64,000 nucleotides of DNA from Chlorogloeopsis sp. ULAP01 (GTDB taxonomy: Bacteria; Cyanobacteriota; Cyanobacteriia; Cyanobacteriales; Nostocaceae): positions 1 to 64,000 of the forward strand of contig NZ_JAUDRH010000009.1 of the NCBI RefSeq assembly GCF_030381805.1. The letters run 5' to 3'. Below the pieces are notes generated by a model. It had not been told where the DNA came from, made no database searches, and worked only from the letters and a program-made list of their open reading frames with translations. The position numbers were made by a program, and so were the translations under genes. Positions 41,958 through 51,231 of this stretch are shown here, piece after piece; the stretch's first letter is position 1, and each line of letters starts with the position of its first letter.

Positions 41958-44495
41958 CTATTTCGGAACTAGCTTGAGTGTGGCAGTAGTCTTTGTTGCA
42001 ATACTCTTGTTCGCCCACAGCATTGGATGATATTCAATTTTGCTCCAAGGAGCAATCATATCAGTGTAGTGCTTGTGAAAAGCGTGTCCAGACTGCCCAG
42101 GAGCGTGAATGGCTAATGAGTTATCCAAATTTGCTATATCAACTATCATCCGCATTGAAGGAATCTCAGTCACCTGAAAAGAAGATTTATTTGCCCTCCA
42201 TCGGTTAGCATTGACGGTTTCCCCATTGCCCGCAGTGGTAAAAGAACCACGATTAAATAAAGCTTCAATCGGTGCCACCCCAGATTTGCCTAAAGTAGCA
42301 TTTACAAAAGTAATAGTATGTAGTTTGCCCCAGTTCCAATTTTTAAAGTCTTTGCCTTGAATTTGTTCTAGCTCTGCTACTGCTTCTGTGAAAGCTTGCC
42401 GCAGAACATAGTCGCGGTTTTCAGTTGTAGGAGTTTTGCTATTATCCCACCATATACTATTAGGCTGTTTAACTAAATTTTCCACCACAGCATACCAGCG
42501 ATCGCCTCCATCAGGAAAGTACTTTTGAGGCAGTTGATCATGGAATGTATCGGCTAGCAAATGCTTCCAGAAACTCTCAAATAAAGCCGCAGCCGGTGAT
42601 GCCATTCCTAACTGCAAATCCCAATCTTGCAACAGTTTTTGAGCTGCTTGCAGTTGGGAAGCATTGAAAGAGAGAGATTGCAGTAGTGGTACTAGCGTCT
42701 GAGCATTTAAATTGCGATCATCACCTTGCATCTGCTGTACATCGTTAACAGATAAAGGCTGAGTTTGCTGTTCTATCATCTCCACAATGCGTTTTGCCCG
42801 GTAGCCATAAACCCAGTCTTTAGTAATTACGTAGGGATATTCACTCGCTACTGAATTATTGGCGGTAGCAATGTAACCTTGAGACGGATTGAAACTTTGG
42901 GGTAAATCCTCAAAATTAACATAACCTTGCCACTCGTATTCATCTGTCCAACCAGGAACTGGATAGCGTCCATCTCCTTTTGCACGTTCAGGGTATTTAC
43001 CTGGTAACTGGTAGCCAATATTGCCATCTATGTCAGCAAAAACTAGATTTTGAGCAGGAACATCAAAATTGCTAGCAGCAGTGCGGAACTCCTGCCAGTT
43101 TTGAGCACTATTGAGTTGGGCAATTGCATAGGCAAGTTTGGATGGTTCTAGAGCTGTCCAGCGCAGAGCAACTGCATAGTTCTGTGGTAAATTAAAGTGC
43201 TGAGTTGAATTAAATTGATTCAAATTAGGTGAGACATCCGAAAGAATCGGCCCGTGTCTGGTATAACGAACCGTTTGAACAATCGGCTCGCTACCTGCAA
43301 CTTGAATTGTTTGTTTCACAAGTTGCATATCTACCCATTTACCATTCACCTCATACTGATTGGGGTTGTTTGGGTTGACTTTTTCGATGTACAAATCCAT
43401 GACATCAGATTGGACATTCGTGACACCCCAAGCAATGCGATCATTATGACCGATAATTACCCCTAGCATTCCTGCGAAGGAGAAGCCAGTCACGTCATAA
43501 GGACACTCTTTACTTTTGGGTGTACAGTGCAAACCAACCTCATACCAAATAGAGGGCATTTGCGCAGCTAGGTGAGGATCGTTTGCCAATATAGGTTTGC
43601 CTGTAGCCGTGCGCTTCCCAGATATAACCCAACTATTCGAGCCAATTCCTACTCCTGTTGAGCCGATTAGTTTTTCTAGAGCTAACATTGGTTCGGTAAT
43701 TGGTTCTACAGCTTTTGCAACAACATCTACAGAATAGTGGCTAGTGGTTTCCAACTGTTGTCTGGCTTGTTTGGGTTCTCTTTCATATTTCAACCTAGGT
43801 AAAATAGTCGGCAAACTTTCAGGGTAAGGCGGAAAAAGTTCTTCTAACTGAGCAGAAGTGAGGGTTTTAAGCAAGATAGCGCGTTCTATTTCGCGATCCA
43901 AATTTCTACCCAAATCGTAAGCCATTACTTTACCCCAAGTTAGGGAGTATAGCGGTTGCCAAGGTTCCGGTTTATACCCAGGATTGAGAAGCTTGAGGAC
44001 TGCGTATTCTAAACTTAGGGCGCTGCCTTGACGCTGTTTGATATAGGCATTGACACCATCAGCATAAGCTTGCAGATTCGCTTTCATCTGTGCATCCATT
44101 TGCTGTATTTCTTGTTGCACCACCTTTGCCCAACCCATTGTCCGCAGATATCTGTCAGTATCCACTTGGGAAGAACCAAACATTTCTGCCAACCGTCCAG
44201 AACCAATGTGTCGCCAAAAGTCCATTTGCCAAAAGCGGTCTTGAGCGTGTATGTAACCCTGTGCTAAGAACAGATCGTGGGAATTAGTAGCAAAAATGTG
44301 AGGGATTCCCCATTGATCGCGCCGAACAGTAACCTCTGCTTTAATTCCAGGTAGTTGTATTGTGCCACTTTCTTTCGGAAAAGATTGACGGACAATATAG
44401 GTGGCAAATACCACTAGCAAAAGCCACAAAACTAACAGTAAAATCACGATGATTTTTAGTCTCTTAGGCAACCAAATTGTCCAAAAGCTTTTCAT
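41958..44495 (-). CDS. Penicillin acylase family protein (possible AHL acylase)
   Basis: 845 residues, Ntn-hydrolase. An N-terminal signal-anchor (KIIVILLLVLWLLLVVFATY) is followed by the A-chain with RDQWGIPHIFATNSHDLFLAQGYIHAQDR, a spacer, and then the autocleavage site GSNSWVISG near residue 283, where the Ser becomes the nucleophile of the B-chain. ANDPHL and the Asn in NPSQGYIATANNS fit the oxyanion pieces. It is exported to the periplasm or cell surface. Anabaena AiiC is a related acyl-homoserine lactone acylase of similar length; a quorum-signal-degrading role here is an inference. ATG start. Confidence 0.93.
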   Translation of the reverse strand: MKSFWTIWLPKRLKIIVILLLVLWLLLVVFATYIVRQSFPKESGTIQLPGIKAEVTVRRDQWGIPHIFATNSHDLFLAQGYIHAQDRFWQMDFWRHIGSGRLAEMFGSSQVDTDRYLRTMGWAKVVQQEIQQMDAQMKANLQAYADGVNAYIKQRQGSALSLEYAVLKLLNPGYKPEPWQPLYSLTWGKVMAYDLGRNLDREIERAILLKTLTSAQLEELFPPYPESLPTILPRLKYEREPKQARQQLETTSHYSVDVVAKAVEPITEPMLALEKLIGSTGVGIGSNSWVISGKRTATGKPILANDPHLAAQMPSIWYEVGLHCTPKSKECPYDVTGFSFAGMLGVIIGHNDRIAWGVTNVQSDVMDLYIEKVNPNNPNQYEVNGKWVDMQLVKQTIQVAGSEPIVQTVRYTRHGPILSDVSPNLNQFNSTQHFNLPQNYAVALRWTALEPSKLAYAIAQLNSAQNWQEFRTAASNFDVPAQNLVFADIDGNIGYQLPGKYPERAKGDGRYPVPGWTDEYEWQGYVNFEDLPQSFNPSQGYIATANNSVASEYPYVITKDWVYGYRAKRIVEMIEQQTQPLSVNDVQQMQGDDRNLNAQTLVPLLQSLSFNASQLQAAQKLLQDWDLQLGMASPAAALFESFWKHLLADTFHDQLPQKYFPDGGDRWYAVVENLVKQPNSIWWDNSKTPTTENRDYVLRQAFTEAVAELEQIQGKDFKNWNWGKLHTITFVNATLGKSGVAPIEALFNRGSFTTAGNGETVNANRWRANKSSFQVTEIPSMRMIVDIANLDNSLAIHAPGQSGHAFHKHYTDMIAPWSKIEYHPMLWANKSIATKTTATLKLVPK

Positions 44496-44687
44496 GTCAG
44501 GCTACTGTGACACAGTTAGTAAAATTACAGTTATTATAAGGCAGAGGGAAGGAGAATCCTCGCGAATGAATTCGGGGGATTTAATAAAGTTGCTATGCGT
44601 TTATTTGTCTCCATAAATAAATTTAGGAGGCAACGCGCTGTCTCGCCACCGTAGTGGCTCCCCTACACCCTTACACCCTCTTGCGCA

Positions 44688-46481
44688 TTAATGAATCCCG
44701 GTTTGTACACGCCAAAATCCTGCATAGATACCATCAAGCGCTAGTAATTCCTCATGCGTACCTTGCTCAACAATTTGACCATTATCCATCACACATATGC
44801 AATGACTGTTGCGAATCGTGGAAAGACGATGAGCGATCGCAATAGTAGTTCTATTCACAGTAATCTTGTCTAAAGAGCGCTGAATCGCTGCTTCTGTCTC
44901 GTTATCCACCGCAGATGTCGCCTCGTCTAAAATCAAAATCGGTGGATCTTTGACAACTGCTCTGGCTATAGCAATACGTTGGCGTTGTCCCCCAGATAAC
45001 TTTTGTCCTCGTTCCCCGACTATTGTTTCATAACCTTGAGGAAGCCGCATAATAAAATCATGGGCTTCAGCTATTTTTGCAGCATTGATAATCGCTTCAT
45101 CTGTAGCATCAAAAGTACCGTAGGCAATATTTTCTGCTACTGTACCATGAAATAAAAATACATCTTGACTCACTAAACCAATGCTACGACGCAAATTAGA
45201 TAAATTCAATTTTTGAATATCAATTCCATCAATAGTAATTACACCGTTAGAAGTATCATAAAAACGCAGTAATAATTTAACTAATGTGCTTTTACCCGAA
45301 CCAGTTGAACCAACAATAGCAATAGTTTTTCCGGCAGGAATATGCAAAGATAAATTCTTAATTATTGTTTCACGATTTTGATAGGCAAAAGTAACATTTT
45401 TAAATTCAACTTCACCCCGTACTTTTTCAACAACTAAAGGTATATCTCCTGTCGTAATTTGGATGGGAGTATCTAACAAATCCATAACGCGCTTTGTAGA
45501 AGCCATTGCCCGTTGATATCTATCAAAAGTTTCTCCTAAAAATACCAATGGCCACAATAACCTTTGTACTAAAACCAATAAAACACTATAATTACCTATA
45601 GATATTCTTCCTGCATATGCTGCCATCCCTCCCAAAAATAATAAAGCCGTGAATCCGACTAAAACTAACATTCTAATTACGGGTATAAATGCAGCAGAAA
45701 GTTTAATTGCTTTGGCGTTACTTTTTTTATAAGCCTCACTTTCATTTGCTAATCTTGCACTCTCATAATTTTCAGCAGTATAACTTTTAATTGTACTAAT
45801 TCCACTGATATTATTTGCTAAACGAGAGTTCAGAAAACTGACTTTTTCTCTGACATCAGCATAACGAGGTTCGAGACGTCTTTGATATACCAGAGAACCC
45901 CAGAGAATAAATGGCATTGGCAACATTGCTGCTATGGTGATGCTAGGAGGTAAAATAAAGAGTGCACCACCAATTAAAATTATGAATGAAGTAGTAACTT
46001 GAATAATTTCATTTGCTCCTCCATTTAAAAAATCTTCCAGTTGGTTGATATCATCACTCAAAATAGACATCAAGCCACCTGTACTACTGTCTTCAAAATA
46101 AGCTGACTCTAAATGTTGTAAATGATTGTAGGCATCTAGGCGTAAATTATGTTGGATATTTTGGGCTAAATTCCGCCAAAGCCTGTCATAGGCATACTGA
46201 GAAAGCGATTCAAATATCCAAACAATCACGGTGATTAGTGAAAGTAAAACAAATTGCCATAATACATCTCTAATTCCTAATTTACCTATGAAGGAATTTT
46301 GTTGCTGTACTAATATATCTACAGCAACACCGATTAACCAAGGTGGGGCTAAATCTAAGATTGTATTAATAATAGAATAGGTCGAGGCCTGATAAATTTG
46401 TGAGCGATAATTTTGTCCGTAGTTAAGTAAACGTTGAAGGGGAGAATGTTTCTTGGTTGTTTGAAGTGGTTTTGATATCAT
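44688..46481 (-). CDS. ABC exporter, fused permease and ATPase
   Basis: 597 residues, type I exporter half-transporter that dimerises. Six membrane segments in residues 30-310, then the nucleotide-binding domain with Walker A GSTGSGKST, Q-loop, signature LSGGQRQR, Walker B ILILDEATSA and the H-loop His in AIAHRLST. It resembles MsbA/lipid and multidrug exporters, and cargo is not determinable. ATG start. It lies downstream of a large AT-rich gap and points away from the broken nuclease. Confidence 0.93.
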   Translation of the reverse strand: MISKPLQTTKKHSPLQRLLNYGQNYRSQIYQASTYSIINTILDLAPPWLIGVAVDILVQQQNSFIGKLGIRDVLWQFVLLSLITVIVWIFESLSQYAYDRLWRNLAQNIQHNLRLDAYNHLQHLESAYFEDSSTGGLMSILSDDINQLEDFLNGGANEIIQVTTSFIILIGGALFILPPSITIAAMLPMPFILWGSLVYQRRLEPRYADVREKVSFLNSRLANNISGISTIKSYTAENYESARLANESEAYKKSNAKAIKLSAAFIPVIRMLVLVGFTALLFLGGMAAYAGRISIGNYSVLLVLVQRLLWPLVFLGETFDRYQRAMASTKRVMDLLDTPIQITTGDIPLVVEKVRGEVEFKNVTFAYQNRETIIKNLSLHIPAGKTIAIVGSTGSGKSTLVKLLLRFYDTSNGVITIDGIDIQKLNLSNLRRSIGLVSQDVFLFHGTVAENIAYGTFDATDEAIINAAKIAEAHDFIMRLPQGYETIVGERGQKLSGGQRQRIAIARAVVKDPPILILDEATSAVDNETEAAIQRSLDKITVNRTTIAIAHRLSTIRNSHCICVMDNGQIVEQGTHEELLALDGIYAGFWRVQTGIH

Positions 46482-46686
46482 TATAACAACTAAAAATTCA
46501 AGACTTATGTTTTATTTAGCTTAAATAGCAGTTAACAAAATACATAAATACTACTATGTTCTTGATATCTAAGTCTATCCAAAAACGGTAAAATTTTATC
46601 CCAATTAGGCAATTATTAGTAAATTTGCTGAAATATATACAAAAAAGTGATAAAAAGTTACGAATAAGCATTCCTGATAACTCTTC

Positions 46687-47167
46687 ATGTGGCGAGACTG
46701 AATTCTTTATAAGCTATTTCAACAATCTCCCAGTTTACTATTTGAGCTATTGACAAATCCACCAGAAAATGCAAATGCTGGTTTTGTGACTAAATGGTTT
46801 GAAGAACTTTTAGGATGAACGCGATCGCAAATATCCAACTTACCCCTAACTGTTCTCGAAGATTTGAGTGTAGCACTGTTAAACTTTACCAGTCTAGCTG
46901 ATTTGCAATCTTGGTTGGAAGCGCTTAGTAGTTAATCGAACCATCGCAGTCGAGATTTACGAGATGATTGAGCTTAAAAGCAGATGGGCTAGAAGCGCGA
47001 AGCAATAATTGAAAGCACTACGAATTTTACGTGCGGATGAAAAGTTAAATCAACTAGAGACGATATTGGCATTTTTTGCCACCTTTGTGTTGGAAAGTTC
47101 ACTAGTTCAAGAGATTATGAGGTGGGATATGGCTATGTTACACCAATTCTTCAAAGTAGAGCTATAG
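46687..47167 (+). pseudogene. Broken Rpn-type (DUF2887/DUF4351) nuclease gene
   Basis: Three conserved blocks remain in two frames. First: MWRD, TGA at 46699-46701, then ILYKLFQQSPSLLFELLTNPP, which resembles the N-terminus of the Rpn/DUF2887 family. Second: LPLTVLEDLSVALLNFTSLAD and LQSWLEALSS then a stop, like a DUF4351 tail. Third: LKALRILRADEKLNQLETIL and FVLESSLVQEIMRWDMAML, a block typical of the family's middle part. A TGA near the start and several deletions and rearrangements disable it. The nuclease core is gone. Such PD-(D/E)XK proteins are often next to IS elements, as here. Confidence 0.75.
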
Positions 47168-47203
47168 ATAGTATAAAACTTATAGCGAGTTCAAGCAACA
47201 AAG

Positions 47204-47470
47204 ATGGCAGGAGTGTACAAACTAGAGATCACCGAAAGTGAAGAGGAACTCAAACACCTGCTCAAACAGCAGAAAACGGCATCTGGCAAAGAACGGGTTC
47301 AACTGCTGTATCTGCTCAAAACTGAACAAGCACAAACGGTACAGCAAGCAGCTCAGTTACTCGGTGGGCATCGAGTGACTGTACAAGATTGGTTGCGACG
47401 GTACCGCAAAGGAGGGTTGAAGGGGATGTTGGAATTGGTATTACGGCTATGCAAAAATTTGAGAGTATAA
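47204..47470 (+). mobile_element. Truncated IS630-type transposase
   Basis: 88 residues. The first 77, including SGKERVQLLYLLKTEQAQTV and GHRVTVQDWLRRYRKGGL, match the N-terminal helix-turn-helix domain of IS630 family transposases. Then the frame runs into unrelated sequence and stops; the DDE catalytic domain is missing. The 3' boundary of homology is near 47432. No inverted repeats were found. The element is dead. Confidence 0.8.
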
Positions 47471-47487
47471 AAGAATTAGAATTAGCC

Positions 47488-47517
47488 GTAACGCACCACC
47501 AGATTGCGGTGCGTTAC
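47488..47517. repeat. 30-bp perfect hairpin repeat
   Basis: GTAACGCACC (47488-47497) and GGTGCGTTAC (47508-47517) are perfect 10-bp arms with a 10-base loop. This GTAACGCACC-type palindrome is widespread in cyanobacterial intergenic DNA. It lies between the IS630 relic and the 3' end of the Hsp70-like gene, and there may act as a transcription stop. Confidence 0.7.
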
Positions 47518-47569
47518 TGACAAGGTTTAAAAAATAGTGATCGCTTACGGCAATGGAGCAACTGTGCAA

Positions 47570-50500
47570 TCAATGCAATCCACAAAATGGATCGCGTTCT
47601 GTCTCAACATTATTTGATTGTGCTTGCAAAGAGTCTCGAAAAACACAACCCTCTTGCTTGAGGCATTCAGGATTTAGTGATGTCCAATAAGGCACTTCAA
47701 AGGCATGAACTCTTAATAGACCTTGCTCGTTAACAGAGGCATAATATTTGCAGGGATATTCGGTTTTGACTTCTGGTTGTGGTAATTCGCCAATTAATTC
47801 CCATTTATTCGATTCTGGATTACGAAATTGGAAGTAAAAACTATGTTTGCCACTGGCAGGAAATGGAGGTAACTCTGCAATTAAACCCATGCTTTGTTGT
47901 ATGCCACCATCAGAATCGCGAAAAACTTGTAAATCTTTGCTGTAGTCTGTTTCCGCCGCAAATACTACAGTGTGAGCATCTGTTTTAAGAACACTAGCAG
48001 ATTCAGCAACATTGACTGCAATATCGCATATTACCCTAACATCACTGGAAATCAATGCTGGTACGCCTATAGCTTTAGCTGCATCAAGGTAAGGAATGTT
48101 TCTAGAAATGAGGTAATGGGGATTACCCCGACAAAGTAATAAGTCAATATCTAATTTTTGATTAATTTCAAACTGAATTTGAATGGAGTTCTTAAAATCT
48201 TCCTCGTTTATGCCTAGCTTTTTCATCAAGGCATCACCATTGTAGCTACCCCAAAGCTGGAGTTTCATATTCTCAAAGTCTTGACGCCTGATATTATTAG
48301 TTAATTGCATTCCCAACCAGCGACTACGAAACTTTGCCATCGCATCTCCGGCTTGGAGTTGATATAGTTCTTGCCCGGCATGAAAAATTGGATCGGGGCT
48401 ACCGCCAATTACTTCCCGTACAAAGGAGCAGGGAAGAAAATAAAATAGGTTTTTGACATCTATATATAATTGGTTGGCTCCTTTGCGAAGCAGTTCTTTT
48501 GCTTGTTGGGGAGCGAAACTTAATTGTCGAAGTTTTTCAGCAAAACAAGCTCCTGCTGAAGTTGCTAACTTAGTATATTCGGGTTCAAAGGTAACACGTT
48601 CTTCGTTCCAAACAAAATAATCAGACTTGCTAAATACTCGATAAAGTTCACGTTCAACTAATTCTAAATTGCAAGTTTTGCCAGAGAGAATTAACCAATC
48701 TACTGTTTCTGATTGGTTTTTTAAGGCATTTTCGATTAATCCTTGGGCAATACCAATGGCTTCACGTACAACGGGTGCTACTGCTTTTTCAAATTGTTCG
48801 ACTGTGAGTGTGACGCTGAGGCTATCAATTACACTACTGGGCAAGTATATGTCATGTTGTGCTAGGAGTTCTGAAATTTTTTGCCCATCTAGGATAAATA
48901 CCGATGCATCTGGTGTATTGTGTTTTTGTCCGAGTGTAATTTTGGCAGCTTCAGCATATTCCCACAAACTGTAAAAATTTTGGGCGCGAGAAGGTGCGTT
49001 CTTCCAACGAGTGGGCAAAACTTTTTCCGCATCATTTAAAGCTTCTTTGTAAGCTTCCCCTTCGCGGATCTCGTTATCTACGCAGGCTAACAGCGAACCT
49101 TTTTGAAATTTACTGTTCTCAAGAAAGCGATCGCTTAATTCTTCTGGCTGTACTTTTAATACATCTTTGGGCAAAATATCTTCAGCAATTGCACTTAACA
49201 AACAATCGGCGATCGCTGCCTTCAACAGCAGAAATAACCGCAGCGTAATCAGCTCGCCACCCAATTGCAAATGACCGGAAGAACCCAACAGTTTTGGCGT
49301 AAGTTTATAATAGCGTCCGCCATCACCTCTTTCTTCACCAGGCTCGAAGGGATTGATTTCTTCTAAGGCGAGGCGAATCAATGCCAAGTCAGTAGTTCCG
49401 CCGCCAATATCTAACACCAAGACATTTTGCCACCATCTGTCTCCATCTTGACGGCAGCGAGTTTTAAAAGACTCAATCCCCAAGTTCAAGTCACCGCCAA
49501 ATTCTCGCCACAAAAAGAATATTGCTACCGAGACAGCTTCATCGTAAGCCATCTGCACATCTTCAATATCTAATTGTTTTACCAATTGCTCGATTTCTCG
49601 ACGCACAAATGGTGAAGCTATTGTTGGATAAGTCACAACCGCCCGATAAAATTTACCTTGGGAACATTTGAGCGATCGCTGGCGGTATTCTTCTGTTAAA
49701 TTCATCAATTGAGCATAAGCTGCTTGCAGGAGCTTATTCACAGGAATATTATCTTCTTTGCCGTTAAGAGTTATTGGGAAAGAACGTTCTTGCCCAAAAT
49801 AGCGCTTCGGTGAATGCAAGAACCTACCGCCAATTTCTTCCCCTAGCCTAATAGTATCGAGTCGGTGCTGTTTTGCTTGTTCGCCCAAGCTAACTTTAAC
49901 TTTGGCTGGATCATCTGTTGGTAAAGTTGGTTCGAGACTAATAACTTCTAACTCACTCGGAATTTCACTCAAACGGCGAGTTTTATCCAATTCTACTGGT
50001 ATCAAACTTTGCCACTCTAAAGCGGGAACGCGAAAAACTTCGTGATAAATTTGGTTTAAGCGCCTGCTAGCGGCACGACGAAACCAAGGCAGACGCTTGC
50101 TGAGGGCAATTTCTATCTGCCGAATTGCTTCCAAAAAGTTCTCGCCATGTAAATTACGTAAATTTACAGTATTGTCTTGCAAATTTTTACTAACTTCTGC
50201 CAAAAATCTTTGCCACTCTTGCACCCAAGCCTCGCGACTTACGCCAAGCACATCATCTACAGGGCGCTGAGTTATCCATGCCGAGAGGCGATCGCGTAAC
50301 TTTAATTCTTGTTCGCTGGGCAAACTGTGGGGCGTAACAATCACTTTGGGATCGTAAAGTGTGACAGTAGAGTTAGAAGTACCAAAATCAATAGCAAACC
50401 AGCCAGGATAGGTAATTTCTGACTTTTGATTTTCTGGTGCTAATTCCGTTTCTGGTGGTGGTGGAGATGCTGTACTCTTAAGTGGGTTTAAGACTGAATC

Positions 50501-50953
50501 TGTAAATTCTGTAAAAGTCATTAACGGTTCTTTCAGGGAATAATCTTTAATTGGATAAGTCCAGATATTACATTCCGCGAGAGTACGTTTGCTGCTAGAC
50601 AAATTTGGTTGATCCATTTCGTCAGAGTCAAAGTACTCCACAGTTACCTGTAAAGTGCAGTTGACACCTGGTGGTAAAGGTTGATTCCAGCGACAATCAC
50701 TTTGCCGCAATCTTTGGGGTGTAGCAAGTTTTAAGAGTCTATTAGTGCCAAAGTCTACACTTTTATACGCCGCTTGCATCTGTGCTGCTAAGTCTTTTGG
50801 CAAACCGCTTACAGAGATATTAATTCGAGAGATATAGGGTAAGTTGAGACTGGGAATTGGTTTGATTTCAATTGCTGGCAGAAGCAATAGCGATGGATCG
50901 TTTTGATGAGTACGCAGTTGATAGCGATTAAAAAGTTCAATTTTGACGGGCAT
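47570..50953 (-). CDS. Large Hsp70/actin-fold ATPase (SrfB-like)
   Basis: 1127 residues, nearly twice DnaK. Residues 1-160 look like a beta-rich N-terminal domain, then a Pro-rich linker (SPPPPETELAP). The Hsp70-type ATPase core follows: phosphate-1 AIDFGTSNST near residue 186, phosphate-2 LVLDIGGGTTDLAL near 508 and the adenosine motif LILSGKTCNLELVE near 751. After about residue 830 comes a mainly beta C-terminal part ending in a Cys-containing tail (ERDPFCGLH). It has no canonical substrate-binding domain of DnaK. Architecture recalls the SrfB family. ATG start. It lies 278 bases downstream of the dynamin-like GTPase on the same strand. Confidence 0.85.
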   Translation of the reverse strand: MPVKIELFNRYQLRTHQNDPSLLLLPAIEIKPIPSLNLPYISRINISVSGLPKDLAAQMQAAYKSVDFGTNRLLKLATPQRLRQSDCRWNQPLPPGVNCTLQVTVEYFDSDEMDQPNLSSSKRTLAECNIWTYPIKDYSLKEPLMTFTEFTDSVLNPLKSTASPPPPETELAPENQKSEITYPGWFAIDFGTSNSTVTLYDPKVIVTPHSLPSEQELKLRDRLSAWITQRPVDDVLGVSREAWVQEWQRFLAEVSKNLQDNTVNLRNLHGENFLEAIRQIEIALSKRLPWFRRAASRRLNQIYHEVFRVPALEWQSLIPVELDKTRRLSEIPSELEVISLEPTLPTDDPAKVKVSLGEQAKQHRLDTIRLGEEIGGRFLHSPKRYFGQERSFPITLNGKEDNIPVNKLLQAAYAQLMNLTEEYRQRSLKCSQGKFYRAVVTYPTIASPFVRREIEQLVKQLDIEDVQMAYDEAVSVAIFFLWREFGGDLNLGIESFKTRCRQDGDRWWQNVLVLDIGGGTTDLALIRLALEEINPFEPGEERGDGGRYYKLTPKLLGSSGHLQLGGELITLRLFLLLKAAIADCLLSAIAEDILPKDVLKVQPEELSDRFLENSKFQKGSLLACVDNEIREGEAYKEALNDAEKVLPTRWKNAPSRAQNFYSLWEYAEAAKITLGQKHNTPDASVFILDGQKISELLAQHDIYLPSSVIDSLSVTLTVEQFEKAVAPVVREAIGIAQGLIENALKNQSETVDWLILSGKTCNLELVERELYRVFSKSDYFVWNEERVTFEPEYTKLATSAGACFAEKLRQLSFAPQQAKELLRKGANQLYIDVKNLFYFLPCSFVREVIGGSPDPIFHAGQELYQLQAGDAMAKFRSRWLGMQLTNNIRRQDFENMKLQLWGSYNGDALMKKLGINEEDFKNSIQIQFEINQKLDIDLLLCRGNPHYLISRNIPYLDAAKAIGVPALISSDVRVICDIAVNVAESASVLKTDAHTVVFAAETDYSKDLQVFRDSDGGIQQSMGLIAELPPFPASGKHSFYFQFRNPESNKWELIGELPQPEVKTEYPCKYYASVNEQGLLRVHAFEVPYWTSLNPECLKQEGCVFRDSLQAQSNNVETERDPFCGLH

Positions 50954-51019
50954 TTTAAATTAGCCTCAAATTCTAATTACAGTCCTAAATTTATTTAACA
51001 AACCACAAAGTGCACATTA

Positions 51020-51140
51020 GACGCGGAGCGGCTACTTACCCTACGGGAAGCCGGGCAAAGCCCGTCTACAGAAGCCACTACTCTACCTTGAAGCCGGACT
51101 ACGTCCGTCTACGTGTCTACCCGTAAGGGTAGGACACGAA
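51020..51140. repeat. Palindromic repeats between Hsp70-like and dynamin-like genes
   Basis: Contains GAAGCCGGGCAAAGCCCGTC and CTTGAAGCCGGACTACGTCC palindromic words and GTCTACCCGTAAGGGTAGGAC, related to repeats at 16076-16098 and 53930-54040. This mobile debris has lengthened the gap between the two genes; the original spacing was probably shorter (inference). Confidence 0.65.
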
Positions 51141-51231
51141 GAAGAAATACAAAATAACTGCTTTTCTTAATTATTCTTTGCGTACTTTGTGTTCTTTGTG
51201 GTTTATTTTTTTAATTACAAAGACACAAAGA

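Noticed and set aside
47204..47517. Complete IS630 insertion sequence
   Set aside because: Only the helix-turn-helix part is present, the DDE domain and inverted terminal repeats are missing, and the nearby hairpin is a general cyanobacterial palindrome rather than an IS end.
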